DNA of 64,000 bases from contig OZ253939.1 of assembly GCA_965267245.1 (NCBI GenBank), positions 868,001-932,000 of the forward strand. The letters run 5' to 3'. The position numbers and the translations under genes are program-made. The first letter of the stretch is position 1, and each line of letters starts with the position of its first letter. Source of the DNA: JANSWY01 sp965267245. Lineage in GTDB: Bacteria > Bacteroidota > Bacteroidia > Cytophagales > Cyclobacteriaceae. The notes below the pieces were generated by a model, which had not been told where the DNA came from, ran no database searches, and saw nothing but the letters and a program-made list of their open reading frames with translations. Positions 33,180 through 41,972 of the stretch are shown piece after piece.

Positions 33180-33790
33180 TCTTTTTTAAGTACTTCTACT
33201 AATTTCTCATCCATCATTTCATCCAATTCAGATGGCTCAAGGTGTTCATGCCATTCTTCATAAGCCATTCCGGAAGACTTATTGATCTTATATCCCCCTA
33301 CGTGATTATTTCCTTCTTCCAGCACTTCATAGTGATCTGATTTATCAAATATCTTGATGGTAAACCAATCTGGGACTTCATTCCTGTCTGAGAGGACTGT
33401 TTCTATTGCTTTCAAATCTTCGGCTGCAAGTTGATAGAATTCATTTCTTTCAGGCAATGTATATGCTCCATTCTCTAGTGGCCCCCAGCTACATGACTGT
33501 GATACCAGACTGGCAGAAGCAGACTGTATGGTACAGCTATTGTGAGGCGCAAATTGCACTGGAAGGCTAAAGGAAACAGTTACTTCTGAACCGTTAGTAA
33601 GAATTTTGATTCTATCAATCAAATCGACATTCTTTATTTCCAGTCCAGCTTGTGATAATTGCTTTACCCCCATTGAAATGATGGAATCTCTCCCCAGATC
33701 TAACATAGCATTTACTTTATCGGAATACTGTGCCTGGGTATGGAATGATAAAGTTATCAATAGAATAAACGTTAATTGTTTTGAACGCAT
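33176..33790 (-). CDS. secreted protein, unknown function
   Basis: A 204-residue protein with signal peptide MRSKQLTFILLITLSFHTQAQ and cleavage near residue 21. The ATG at 33790 is preceded in frame by a TTG that would only add one residue. The mature part is mixed alpha/beta with three Cys residues in the middle region (NSCTIQSASA, SQSCSWGP) and a His/Glu-rich C-terminus (YEEWHEHLEPSELDEMM). No family recognised. First gene of a two-gene unit; it diverges from the Fur-family gene at 33891 across a 100-bp spacer that may hold both promoters, so regulation by that Fur protein is possible. Confidence 0.6.
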   Translation of the reverse strand: MRSKQLTFILLITLSFHTQAQYSDKVNAMLDLGRDSIISMGVKQLSQAGLEIKNVDLIDRIKILTNGSEVTVSFSLPVQFAPHNSCTIQSASASLVSQSCSWGPLENGAYTLPERNEFYQLAAEDLKAIETVLSDRNEVPDWFTIKIFDKSDHYEVLEEGNNHVGGYKINKSSGMAYEEWHEHLEPSELDEMMDEKLVEVLKKE

Positions 33791-33890
33791 CAATAAATTG
33801 TTTGAACTAAGGATGCAATTATTGCCTAGTATCCATAATTCGAAAGACCACTTTCAATTTACACAATTAGTAGCGTACTTTAACTGAGAT

Positions 33891-34292
33891 ATGCTCGAAT
33901 CAAGACTCACAGATAGAAATATTAAACCCACTACCATGCGTTTGCTTGTTTTAAAAGCATTGGTTGAAGTGGAGTCAGCTATCAGTCTTAAAGATTTGGA
34001 AGCGAAATTTGATCGAGCTGATAAAGCCACGCTCTTTAGGACACTTAAAACATTTGAAGAAAACAAGTTAATACACAGCATAGATGATGGAACCGGTTCA
34101 ACCAAGTATGCATTGTGTGAAGAAGTTTGCGAATGTGCACCCTCAGACCAACATGTTCATTTTCATTGTGAGAAGTGTGGAGAGACCTATTGCCTGAGTC
34201 AAACTGCCATTCCAGAAACCAGGATCCCGACCGGATTCAGACCTAATCATGTCAACATGGTATTTCATGGCAAGTGTGCAAATTGCTCCTAA
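33891..34292 (+). CDS. Fur-family metal-responsive regulator
   Basis: A 133-residue protein. The N-terminal winged helix has the usual pattern (KPTTMRLLVLKALVE, SLKDLEAKFDRADKATLFRTLKTFEENKLIH). The C-terminal dimerisation part has HVHFHCEKCGETYC (metal-binding His/Cys) and a final CANC, so two Cys pairs can form a structural zinc site. Length and layout are between Fur and Zur/PerR; the exact metal is undecided. The gene diverges from a two-gene secreted-protein unit and precedes a methyltransferase-like gene. With the iron-uptake cluster at 43.2-49.9 kb in the same window, iron or zinc control is plausible. Confidence 0.9.
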   Translation: MLESRLTDRNIKPTTMRLLVLKALVEVESAISLKDLEAKFDRADKATLFRTLKTFEENKLIHSIDDGTGSTKYALCEEVCECAPSDQHVHFHCEKCGETYCLSQTAIPETRIPTGFRPNHVNMVFHGKCANCS

Positions 34293-34354
34293 ACTTTGCA
34301 ATCAGGTTGCACTGGTTTTTTGTTAGAATTGCTCATGTAAACCAAAATTTAGAC

Positions 34355-34954
34355 ATGACTTTTTATCAATTCTTTCTACCTATTGCGTCTTTGTTGTACT
34401 TCTTACTGGTATTTGTTCTGAGATCGCTGATCCTATGGAAAAAAACAGGTATTAATCCATTTGTTTTCGGAAGAACTGATAGAGCACATGATTATATTGG
34501 AGCAACCTACAAAATCATTGTATTGGGACTATGGGCTTCAATAATTTGTTACTCATTTTTCCCTGAGAGTTACCACTTCCTTGTACCAATTAATTATTTA
34601 GAGGATTCCCGAATTCAGTTTTCAGGGCTGGTTTTATTGATCGTCTCATTTACCTGGACCAGTATCGCGCAATATCAAATGTCTACTTCATGGCGAATTG
34701 GCATTAACTATGAAGAGGAAACAGCTTTGGTGAAAACAGGACTATTCAGTCTATCTCGGAACCCAATATTCCTGGGTGTACTCCTATCCTATTTGGGAAC
34801 ATTCCTGATCATGCCGAACACGATAAGCTTTACCATTTTTTGGATTACGTACGTGACCATACAAATTCAGGTAAGGTTAGAAGAAGAGTATCTTGAGTCT
34901 GTGCATGGTGCCCAATTTGACACCTACAGAAAACAAGTAAGGAGATGGATTTAG
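34355..34954 (+). CDS. isoprenylcysteine methyltransferase-like membrane protein (PEMT/ICMT family)
   Basis: A 199-residue integral membrane protein. The frame is open from 34274, but the ATG at 34355 (MTFYQFFLP) begins the first helix. About five hydrophobic helices; the C-terminal signature WRIGINYEEETALVKTGLFS, then SRNPIFLG and EEEYLESVHGAQFDTYRKQV is that of the bacterial PEMT/ICMT family, where RNPxxxG and the EE..L pair bind S-adenosylmethionine. The acceptor substrate is unknown and may be a lipid or a thiol compound. Starts 62 bp after the Fur-family gene, so it may be cotranscribed. Confidence 0.8.
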   Translation: MTFYQFFLPIASLLYFLLVFVLRSLILWKKTGINPFVFGRTDRAHDYIGATYKIIVLGLWASIICYSFFPESYHFLVPINYLEDSRIQFSGLVLLIVSFTWTSIAQYQMSTSWRIGINYEEETALVKTGLFSLSRNPIFLGVLLSYLGTFLIMPNTISFTIFWITYVTIQIQVRLEEEYLESVHGAQFDTYRKQVRRWI

Positions 34955-34965
34955 AAATCCTATTT

Positions 34966-37563
34966 CTATTCAACCTTCAAGCCATCCGCTGAATTTGACT
35001 TATAGACCTTTCTCACCTGATAAAGCGTTGTAAAAAGTAAGATCAATATGATGATCAATACCGCAACGATACTTCCAACAGGAGTGATAGGCATATGATA
35101 AGTATAAGCTGCTGTTATTAATGTGCTAATTGCAAAATAGCTGATAGGTGCTCCTAATAAAACCGAAAGTCCAAAGTATACATAATACTGCCTGGAAATA
35201 TTTTTCGCGAGGTTCTTAAATCCTGCACCCAGTACTTTTCGAATACTGAATTCTCTTATTCTGCTGGCCACATTCAAGGAAATAAGCCCATACAATCCCA
35301 AAACCGTAATTAAAATGGCAATGGTAGCAAAAACCTGCCAAACAGTTGCGTGATGACCAATTTCAGTGAAATAATACCCCCAAACATCTTCCTGGAATCC
35401 ACCATTAAAAGGTTTTTCGGGAAACAAATCAATCCAGGATTTCTTGAGATCATCGTACACATTAAAAACAGATTCTGAAGTTGTTGTGATTGTCAAAAAC
35501 CTCAAATCATCATGGGTTGCCATTCGTAAAATGGTTGGCTTTACAGCTATGGAAAAATTATGGTAATGGAAATCAGCCACTATCCCATTGATCGTATATA
35601 ATTCCGTACCAATTTTGACCTGCTCTCCAACTGGATCTTCAAATCCAAGATTGTTCGCTAGTGCTTGATTAATGACGATTGTGCTCCTATCGCCTTCATA
35701 GTCATCCCTAAATGATTTACCTGCAACCATGGAAAGATTCATGGTCTTAAAATACCTTCCTTCCACTCTTAATTCCTGTACATCAAATTTCTTTGAACCT
35801 ACTTGCAATACTGTAGCCGTGGAAGATTTTCCAATATGATCTGCTGACCCAGCATATTGGCTAACGTTCGGGTTCTTTAACATGACATTCTTTAATTGCT
35901 CATAATTTCTGGGGCTTTCCAACCTCGCAAAAAGTATTTGTCCTGGATCATAACCCCAATTGCGATTGCTGAGAAATGAAGTGTTTTGTGAGAACATGAC
36001 AGCACTGGTTATCAAAATACAGGAAATAATGAGCTGTACGCTCAGAAGCACCTTGGTCAATCTGTTTTTTGCGCCAAACTTAACAGTACCACGAAAAATT
36101 GATATGGCTTGAAATTTAGATATGTAAATAGCTGGGTATAAGCCTGATAACAATCCTGTAATCACCAGGATCATAGGAAGAAAAAGTAATAATTTGGCAT
36201 CCCACAAAGAAAACCCCATATCGAAACTCCATAATCCTTCAAAGCCTGGTATGAAAAACGTCATTCCCAAAGCAACACCAATTACAAGGGCCACAGTTGT
36301 CATGAAGATGTTCTCTACCAGAAACTGAGTGATTAGCAGTTTCCTACCTGCACCAATCGTCTTTCTTATTCCAATTTCCTTTAATCTCTTGGTTGCCGAG
36401 ACTATTGAAATATTGACATAATTCAAGCAGGCTAAGATCATAAGTAATATGGTCACAATGGACATGTATAGCACTCCTTTATGATCTCCCCAGTTGCTCC
36501 AGGTAATGTAATTACTAATAAACTCTGATCGGTAAGACAATGTCCTGAGTACCTCAAAACCATAACGATTCACCTCCCAACCGGGCTTGGCACTGGCATT
36601 TTGTAGTGCCTGATATTTATCCATTTTAGAAACAACATCATCTAATTTTGTTTCATCTTTCAATTGAATAAAAGTGGCTCCAGCATAATTTTCCCAATTA
36701 TTCTGAGGTGTATCCTCAATGAAGTCAATATTTTCATAGTTTACCAGAAAATCAAATCCGAGCGTATGACAGGTAGGTATCTTCTCTGCTACTCCACCCA
36801 CAATGTAAGAGCGCTTCTTGTTTTCATTGAATTTTACCAGCAACTCCTTTCCTATTGGGTTTTCATTACCAAAATATTTTACCGCCATTTGTTCACTCAA
36901 CACAATAGACTGCACACTCTCCAGTGAGTTTGCACTACCCCATTTTATTGGAAAAGTGAACATACTCATGAAATCAGGATCTACTAGGGATATATTTTCA
37001 TAGAAAACATTGTCATCTACTTTTATAATGGCATTTTGTAGTTTAACCCTCGCCATTTGATCAATCTGTGAAAAGTCTTTCTTCATATCCAAACCTAATT
37101 CAACAGGGGTCATCCCATATTGCTTCTCCTCTCCCTCTCTATCTGCAAAAAAGGTGATCATAAAGATTTTATCCTTATTGACATGGAATTGATCTGTGCT
37201 GTAAGTCCAATTCCCATAAGCATAAGCAAAAACACAAACACCAATGGCCATTGCCAGTCCAAATAGATTAATGGTTGAATTAACCGGATGCTTCTTCAGG
37301 TTCCTGTAGGCGATTTTGAAGTAATTACTGAACATCAACATATTAGAATAATTTTGGATGGATAACCCCTTGAGCGCAAAAGGTCTTAAGAAATTGATTA
37401 CCTGAAACCAAAAAAGTGGAATTCGCTTCCAGGCTGGATAAGCACTTAGCTCTGAATAGTATTCATATAAATCACCTAGCATTTCTTCGTGTATGGCCTC
37501 TTTACAGAGTCTCCGAAGGAAATAGGTAAATATTCTAGGAGGTTTATGGTTACTCTCATTCAT
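34966..37563 (-). CDS. ABC transporter permease, FtsX/MacB type with prefix domain (distal of a pair)
   Basis: An 865-residue permease. The frame opens at a TTG at 37578, but ATG at 37563 (MNESNHKPPRIF) matches the start of related proteins. The prefix domain (YFLRRLCKEAIHEEMLGDLYE) is followed by TM1 near 95-115, a MacB-like domain (PTCHTLGFDFLVNYENI), an FtsX block with EIGIRKTIGAG, a second MacB-like domain and a final block with EFSIRKVLGAG. No ATPase domain. It overlaps the 3' end of the companion permease gene by 8 bp and so is translated with it. Together with padR at 40156 it forms a three-gene unit. Confidence 0.87.
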   Translation of the reverse strand: MNESNHKPPRIFTYFLRRLCKEAIHEEMLGDLYEYYSELSAYPAWKRIPLFWFQVINFLRPFALKGLSIQNYSNMLMFSNYFKIAYRNLKKHPVNSTINLFGLAMAIGVCVFAYAYGNWTYSTDQFHVNKDKIFMITFFADREGEEKQYGMTPVELGLDMKKDFSQIDQMARVKLQNAIIKVDDNVFYENISLVDPDFMSMFTFPIKWGSANSLESVQSIVLSEQMAVKYFGNENPIGKELLVKFNENKKRSYIVGGVAEKIPTCHTLGFDFLVNYENIDFIEDTPQNNWENYAGATFIQLKDETKLDDVVSKMDKYQALQNASAKPGWEVNRYGFEVLRTLSYRSEFISNYITWSNWGDHKGVLYMSIVTILLMILACLNYVNISIVSATKRLKEIGIRKTIGAGRKLLITQFLVENIFMTTVALVIGVALGMTFFIPGFEGLWSFDMGFSLWDAKLLLFLPMILVITGLLSGLYPAIYISKFQAISIFRGTVKFGAKNRLTKVLLSVQLIISCILITSAVMFSQNTSFLSNRNWGYDPGQILFARLESPRNYEQLKNVMLKNPNVSQYAGSADHIGKSSTATVLQVGSKKFDVQELRVEGRYFKTMNLSMVAGKSFRDDYEGDRSTIVINQALANNLGFEDPVGEQVKIGTELYTINGIVADFHYHNFSIAVKPTILRMATHDDLRFLTITTTSESVFNVYDDLKKSWIDLFPEKPFNGGFQEDVWGYYFTEIGHHATVWQVFATIAILITVLGLYGLISLNVASRIREFSIRKVLGAGFKNLAKNISRQYYVYFGLSVLLGAPISYFAISTLITAAYTYHMPITPVGSIVAVLIIILILLFTTLYQVRKVYKSNSADGLKVE

Positions 37564-40150
37564 AACGCAAACTTTCAACAGGGTTTCTACTGGATATTCC
37601 TATGATTCTGGCAGCAACTGTCAGTGTAGATACGATAAGGATAAACACACCTGTCAGGAGAAAAATCCACCAATGAAGCTCGATCCGATTTCCGAAATTT
37701 TGTAGCCAGTTCTGCATCAGGAAGTACACCAATGGTGTGGCCAAAAAGAAAGCTATGGATACACTTTTTATGAATGGTTTATTCAGCAACCAAAAAATGT
37801 TTCCGGTACCGGCACCTACTACTTTGCGTATACCCACTTCCTTTATCCTCCTATTTGTTTCATGATAGGCGAAAGTGAACAAACCAATCATTGACAAAAC
37901 AAGTGCAATCACACTGAATACATTGTAGACCACACTGGTATTCTTTTCTTTAGCATACTGTTCTTCAAATTGGTTCTCTGCCAGGTCATAAGTAAATATG
38001 CCTGTTGGATTTATTTTGTCATGTAATGCCTCAAGGTCATTGATGAGGTTAGTGTATTCATTTGAGCTTGCCTTGATTAAGAATGTCTGGTCTTCCCACA
38101 CAAAGTAAGAAAGTACTAGAGGAGAAACTTCATTGGCCATGTGCTCAAAATGATAATCTTCTACCACTCCAATGATAGAGTATGCTTGTTGATTATTACC
38201 TCTGGTATTAGTCACTAAACGAACGTTATGAATATCATCAATACCCCAGAGTTTTTGGGCTGATTCATTAATCACCAATTGGTAATCATCGGATGAATCA
38301 AGTGTATCCGAAAAGAACCTCCCCTCTTTCATCTGTAGACCGAAAACATCATCATAGCCTGGGTCAACGGGCATGGTTTTAACTGGAAGGTATTCTTCAC
38401 CATCACTCACTATTTTCCATGAACTCCTGTAAGCTTCTCCCAATGGCAAGCGCCCCTGAGTAATGGCATCTATTGATGAGTTTTGGCTTAACTGCTCCCT
38501 GGCAAATAAGTAATCATTCTGAATTTTGATTCTTGCAACACTATCCTGCGAACCATTCGGAGCAATTTCAAAGAGATCAAAACTAATGATGTTTTGATGA
38601 TCAATTCCAGTGTCTTTGTTGAGCATGTATCTTACCTGAAGATACACCACGAATGTTGCTACTAATAGAACAATGGTTATGGCAAACTGACCAGTCAATA
38701 AAACACGTTGAATTCTTGGCGACCTGATCTTGAAAGTACCTGATAAAACACTCATCATATCAATCTTCAGTGACTGAATAAAAAGAGCAAACCAGGAAAT
38801 AGCCACACTCAGCAAAACAACCGAACCAATACCCCATAAATCCATCAGAGGGTTAACATCCAGGTCCAGACCCAATAACTGCACATAATATGGAAACACA
38901 CTTTGATAGATTACAAAGCCAGCAACAAACGCTACTACCAGATAGATCATCCGACTAACCAACAATTCGAATATTACATCCAATCTGGTTGCACCCACAG
39001 CTTGTTTAATGCCTAATTTATTGGCAAGCGTTAAATGAAAACTGGTTTGAAGGTTTACGAAAGTCATAATCGTTATCAAGAGAATCACTACCGCTACCCA
39101 TTGCATATTTTGTAAGATGGTATGGTTTCCATACTTTTCGAATAGGGATACCCTGATAGGTGATTTTGAGTACAGTTCATTTAATGGAACAGTGGAGATA
39201 AGGCTTTCGGGAAACCTTTCATTTCCCTGCCCCATCAAAGACACTTTTTGTCTAAATGAATCCGCATTTACTCCCCCATGGAGGAGGACGATGCTCTGAG
39301 GCATCCTTCTCCAGAAATTTTTTGAGTGTCTGGGGACCAGGAAATCAAAAGTGATAGAAGAATTAGAGGGAATATCTTTCAGCACGGCTCCCACCTGGTA
39401 CGTACCATGCTGATCACAGGTAACAGTTAAACGTTTTCCGATTGGGTTTTCTTCACCAAATACTCTTTTCGCATATTCAGTTGTCAATAATATTGAATTA
39501 GGATCTTGAAGGGCTGATAGATTACCTTCAATAATTGGAAAATCAAAAATATCCAGGAATGTACTATCAACAACCAGCCCTTTACCTGAATGAGTAACCA
39601 GACCAGTGCTTAGTTTGATTTCATCCACATTGTATGTATGTACCAATGTTGATTCCTCAATTTCTGGTAGTTGATCATAATCCAAATCATAAACACGCGC
39701 AACATCAAATGCTGCCCAGTCTGTCTTAGGGTTGAATTTGGCTATCATCAGGTGAATTCTATCCCCTTTGTCATGAATAAGGTTCATCGAATGCTCATTT
39801 AACAACCAGGCATTGACCATCTGAAAACAAACAGCCCCAATGATGAGACTAACCATACTTAGAGAGGCCACAACCTTGTTTCTCAGCAGGCTCCTGATAC
39901 TGATCCGAAGATTGAGTTGCAACTTACCCAGGAAGTTTAATGGTGAAGCTGATGTAAACCTTCTCAATAATCTTGGTCTCATAAAATGCAATGCGTGAAA
40001 CAGATACAAGAACCATCGGTGAATTGGTTTCTTATCTCCGCATTCCTGATAGTACTCAAACAGGTCTCCCAGAATTTCCTCAACCAGCTCTTCCCTGCAG
40101 ACCAGTTTGATCAATCTCTCTATAAATCTTGGTGGTTTCTTGACAGACAT
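37556..40150 (-). CDS. ABC transporter permease, FtsX/MacB type with prefix domain (proximal of a pair)
   Basis: An 864-residue permease. Prefix domain KLVCREELVEEILGDLFEYY at about 15-35, TM1 near 92-112, MacB-like periplasmic domain with AVLKDIPSNSSITFDFL, a degenerate first FtsX block (KLGIKQAVGATRLD), a second periplasmic domain and a last FtsX block with EVGIRKVVGAGTGN. It starts 5 bp after the padR stop and is followed by a second permease gene overlapping by 8 bp. Two such permeases side by side could form a heterodimer, as MacB-type permeases act as dimers. No ATPase gene is present. Confidence 0.87.
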   Translation of the reverse strand: MSVKKPPRFIERLIKLVCREELVEEILGDLFEYYQECGDKKPIHRWFLYLFHALHFMRPRLLRRFTSASPLNFLGKLQLNLRISIRSLLRNKVVASLSMVSLIIGAVCFQMVNAWLLNEHSMNLIHDKGDRIHLMIAKFNPKTDWAAFDVARVYDLDYDQLPEIEESTLVHTYNVDEIKLSTGLVTHSGKGLVVDSTFLDIFDFPIIEGNLSALQDPNSILLTTEYAKRVFGEENPIGKRLTVTCDQHGTYQVGAVLKDIPSNSSITFDFLVPRHSKNFWRRMPQSIVLLHGGVNADSFRQKVSLMGQGNERFPESLISTVPLNELYSKSPIRVSLFEKYGNHTILQNMQWVAVVILLITIMTFVNLQTSFHLTLANKLGIKQAVGATRLDVIFELLVSRMIYLVVAFVAGFVIYQSVFPYYVQLLGLDLDVNPLMDLWGIGSVVLLSVAISWFALFIQSLKIDMMSVLSGTFKIRSPRIQRVLLTGQFAITIVLLVATFVVYLQVRYMLNKDTGIDHQNIISFDLFEIAPNGSQDSVARIKIQNDYLFAREQLSQNSSIDAITQGRLPLGEAYRSSWKIVSDGEEYLPVKTMPVDPGYDDVFGLQMKEGRFFSDTLDSSDDYQLVINESAQKLWGIDDIHNVRLVTNTRGNNQQAYSIIGVVEDYHFEHMANEVSPLVLSYFVWEDQTFLIKASSNEYTNLINDLEALHDKINPTGIFTYDLAENQFEEQYAKEKNTSVVYNVFSVIALVLSMIGLFTFAYHETNRRIKEVGIRKVVGAGTGNIFWLLNKPFIKSVSIAFFLATPLVYFLMQNWLQNFGNRIELHWWIFLLTGVFILIVSTLTVAARIIGISSRNPVESLRYE

Positions 40151-40155
40151 GGGAT

Positions 40156-40488
40156 CTAAATTTTGTTTAGCGATAGTTCAGGAATTTGTTGCCACAAATT
40201 CACCTTCACATCCTTACTCCTTTTGAGTGCATTCATCCCACTGGAAGTAATAGTAAAAATCCTTTTACGCCTACCCCCCCTTTCTTCAGTGGCACCACCA
40301 TATTCTGATTTGACGAACCCTTTATCTTCTAACCGATTAACAGTACCATGCACTGCGCCAATAGTGACTGTACGTTTAGCCTGTTCTTTGAGCTCCTTGC
40401 GAATCGCAAGTCCGTATGCGTCATCTTCCAGTTTCAATATTACCAGCAAGATTAACTCCTCCAACTCTCCTAAATGATCTTTCGACAT
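40156..40488 (-). CDS. PadR-family transcriptional regulator
   Basis: A 110-residue winged-helix protein starting MSKDHLGELEELILLVILKL, with DDAYGLAIRKELKEQ, IGAVHGTVNRLEDKGFV and wing ERGGRRKRIFTITSSG. It is the first gene of the three-gene padR-permease-permease unit, with only 5 bp to the next ATG. Two dyads flank its putative promoter (see 40494-40551), so it probably represses its own operon. Close relative of the PadR proteins at 15113 and 24646. Confidence 0.9.
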   Translation of the reverse strand: MSKDHLGELEELILLVILKLEDDAYGLAIRKELKEQAKRTVTIGAVHGTVNRLEDKGFVKSEYGGATEERGGRRKRIFTITSSGMNALKRSKDVKVNLWQQIPELSLNKI

Positions 40489-40493
40489 ATTTA

Positions 40494-40551
40494 TTCTATT
40501 TAGTAGAACAAATATACGCGACTACAATCTTATTTGTTCTATAAAATAGAA
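40494..40551 (-). promoter_or_regulatory. padR promoter with two TTCTA-N5-TAGAA operators
   Basis: Read on the minus strand, TATATTTG (40509-40516) is an exact match to the Bacteroidetes -7 element TAnnTTTG. The dyad TTCTA-N5-TAGAA at 40494-40508 directly abuts it downstream and a second copy at 40537-40551 lies upstream, 43 bp centre to centre. PadR bound to both would block the promoter. The operon starts at 40488, so the leader is short. Confidence 0.65.
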
Positions 40552-40630
40552 ATAATATAAGATTCGAGTTAAAAACTAAAGTAACCTAAATAACATAACC
40601 CTCTATTTACTAGAGATTTATGTGCAATAC

Positions 40631-41863
40631 TTAATCCAGTGAAATTAATTGATTATTTTGATCTTGCAACTTGAAATCTAGTACTTCACCTAATCCGAGA
40701 AACTTAAACCGCATGCCTACTAGTCGACCCATGGTGTCATGATATTGATTGGTATATACTTTTTTATCGGCAATAAAGACTTCAACTTTTTTATCCTCAA
40801 CCTGGATTTTTAGTGTAACTGGTTCTGTAAACTCAGTACTAAATGCAGACAGGTCATGTTCCTTGCCTCTGAGGTAAATATCATTTAACATAAGCACATT
40901 ATCAGAACTACAACCCAGTTTGGAAAATGGAATGATCATAGCTCCTGAAGATCCCAGAAAATACAATTGCATGTATTGGCAAACGGCCCATTTCTCATCA
41001 TAAAGATTTCTGATGGTTGTCTCAAAGGTGAAATTATCACCAGACACATCGCCCAGGTCATCTACATAATGAAGCGAAGTAACAAGTCTATGTGAAGCAT
41101 TCGTAACTTCTGACTGAATATCATCCGGATAATTAAGCCTTGATTGATCCTGAAGATCAGGTGTAAAGTATTTTGAAACGGGTTCATAATCCAACGATCC
41201 TAACCAGCCTTGACTTTTCAAAAAGAGATCATGCTCCTGAACTGCTTTTCCCTCTACCATCAACTTAGCTCTAAAATATCCGGGGTAATAATAGATTCCA
41301 GTGGCTTGGTTTTGCTCCTTAGAAATTGTAACGGTCCTGGTAGGGTCCCAGTATTGCTGGATGTGTAAACTATCTGTCCTGATATCTTCTGGTATGGTAA
41401 AATCAAACACTACAGAATTGGGGAATTCCCGACTTAAAACTTTACTGCTAAATGTAAATTCGGATGCATTTACAATCACCTCAGGGTTTCTATTGCTTAT
41501 CAGGAATACAACCACTATTGCGACAGCAAAACCAATCATCAAATACACCGATCGGCCTGGTTTTAGGCTTATTTTCCGGGTTGTTACGGGTGTTTTTGTT
41601 TTGAAGTCCCTGTAATTCTCAAAACCAACATAATTTGAAAGCGCATCTAATGTCGTGATACTTGGAGTACCTTCATGCTTAACCACACCAAAGAATCGCT
41701 TTAAAGTTGGAACACTAAGTTTCACACCAGTTACATGAAACACCTTATCAGAGAATTCTTCAAACATGCTACTGTGCCAATCATTGATTTTCCCCCACCC
41801 TACAGCGGTAATGATTTTATCTTGTAATCGTTGAATATCATTATTCCTGGATTGCTCACTCAT
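40631..41863 (-). CDS. membrane-anchored protein with possible N-terminal DNA-binding domain
   Basis: A 410-residue protein with a cytoplasmic N-terminus of about 100 residues, one transmembrane helix (about 105-122, SVYLMIGFAVAIVVVFLI) and a long periplasmic domain. The cytoplasmic part has the pattern TGVKLSVPTLKRFFG, then TPSITTLDALSNYVGFENY, which recurs at the N-terminus of many unannotated Bacteroidota membrane proteins and looks like a small helical DNA- or protein-binding domain. The C-terminal part (about 290-410) looks like a concanavalin/LamG-type beta sandwich (VTLKIQVEDKKVEVFIADKK). I infer a one-component transmembrane regulator or carbohydrate sensor. It is divergent from the concanavalin-like gene at 41973. 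Confidence 0.55.
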   Translation of the reverse strand: MSEQSRNNDIQRLQDKIITAVGWGKINDWHSSMFEEFSDKVFHVTGVKLSVPTLKRFFGVVKHEGTPSITTLDALSNYVGFENYRDFKTKTPVTTRKISLKPGRSVYLMIGFAVAIVVVFLISNRNPEVIVNASEFTFSSKVLSREFPNSVVFDFTIPEDIRTDSLHIQQYWDPTRTVTISKEQNQATGIYYYPGYFRAKLMVEGKAVQEHDLFLKSQGWLGSLDYEPVSKYFTPDLQDQSRLNYPDDIQSEVTNASHRLVTSLHYVDDLGDVSGDNFTFETTIRNLYDEKWAVCQYMQLYFLGSSGAMIIPFSKLGCSSDNVLMLNDIYLRGKEHDLSAFSTEFTEPVTLKIQVEDKKVEVFIADKKVYTNQYHDTMGRLVGMRFKFLGLGEVLDFKLQDQNNQLISLD

Positions 41864-41972
41864 GATTCAAAAATGGCAATAAATCACGTGTTGAACAATC
41901 TTGAACCAATATGAATGAGATTGTATGTCACATGCATCCCCATCTTGCAAAAGGTACTCGTATCTATGTAGT

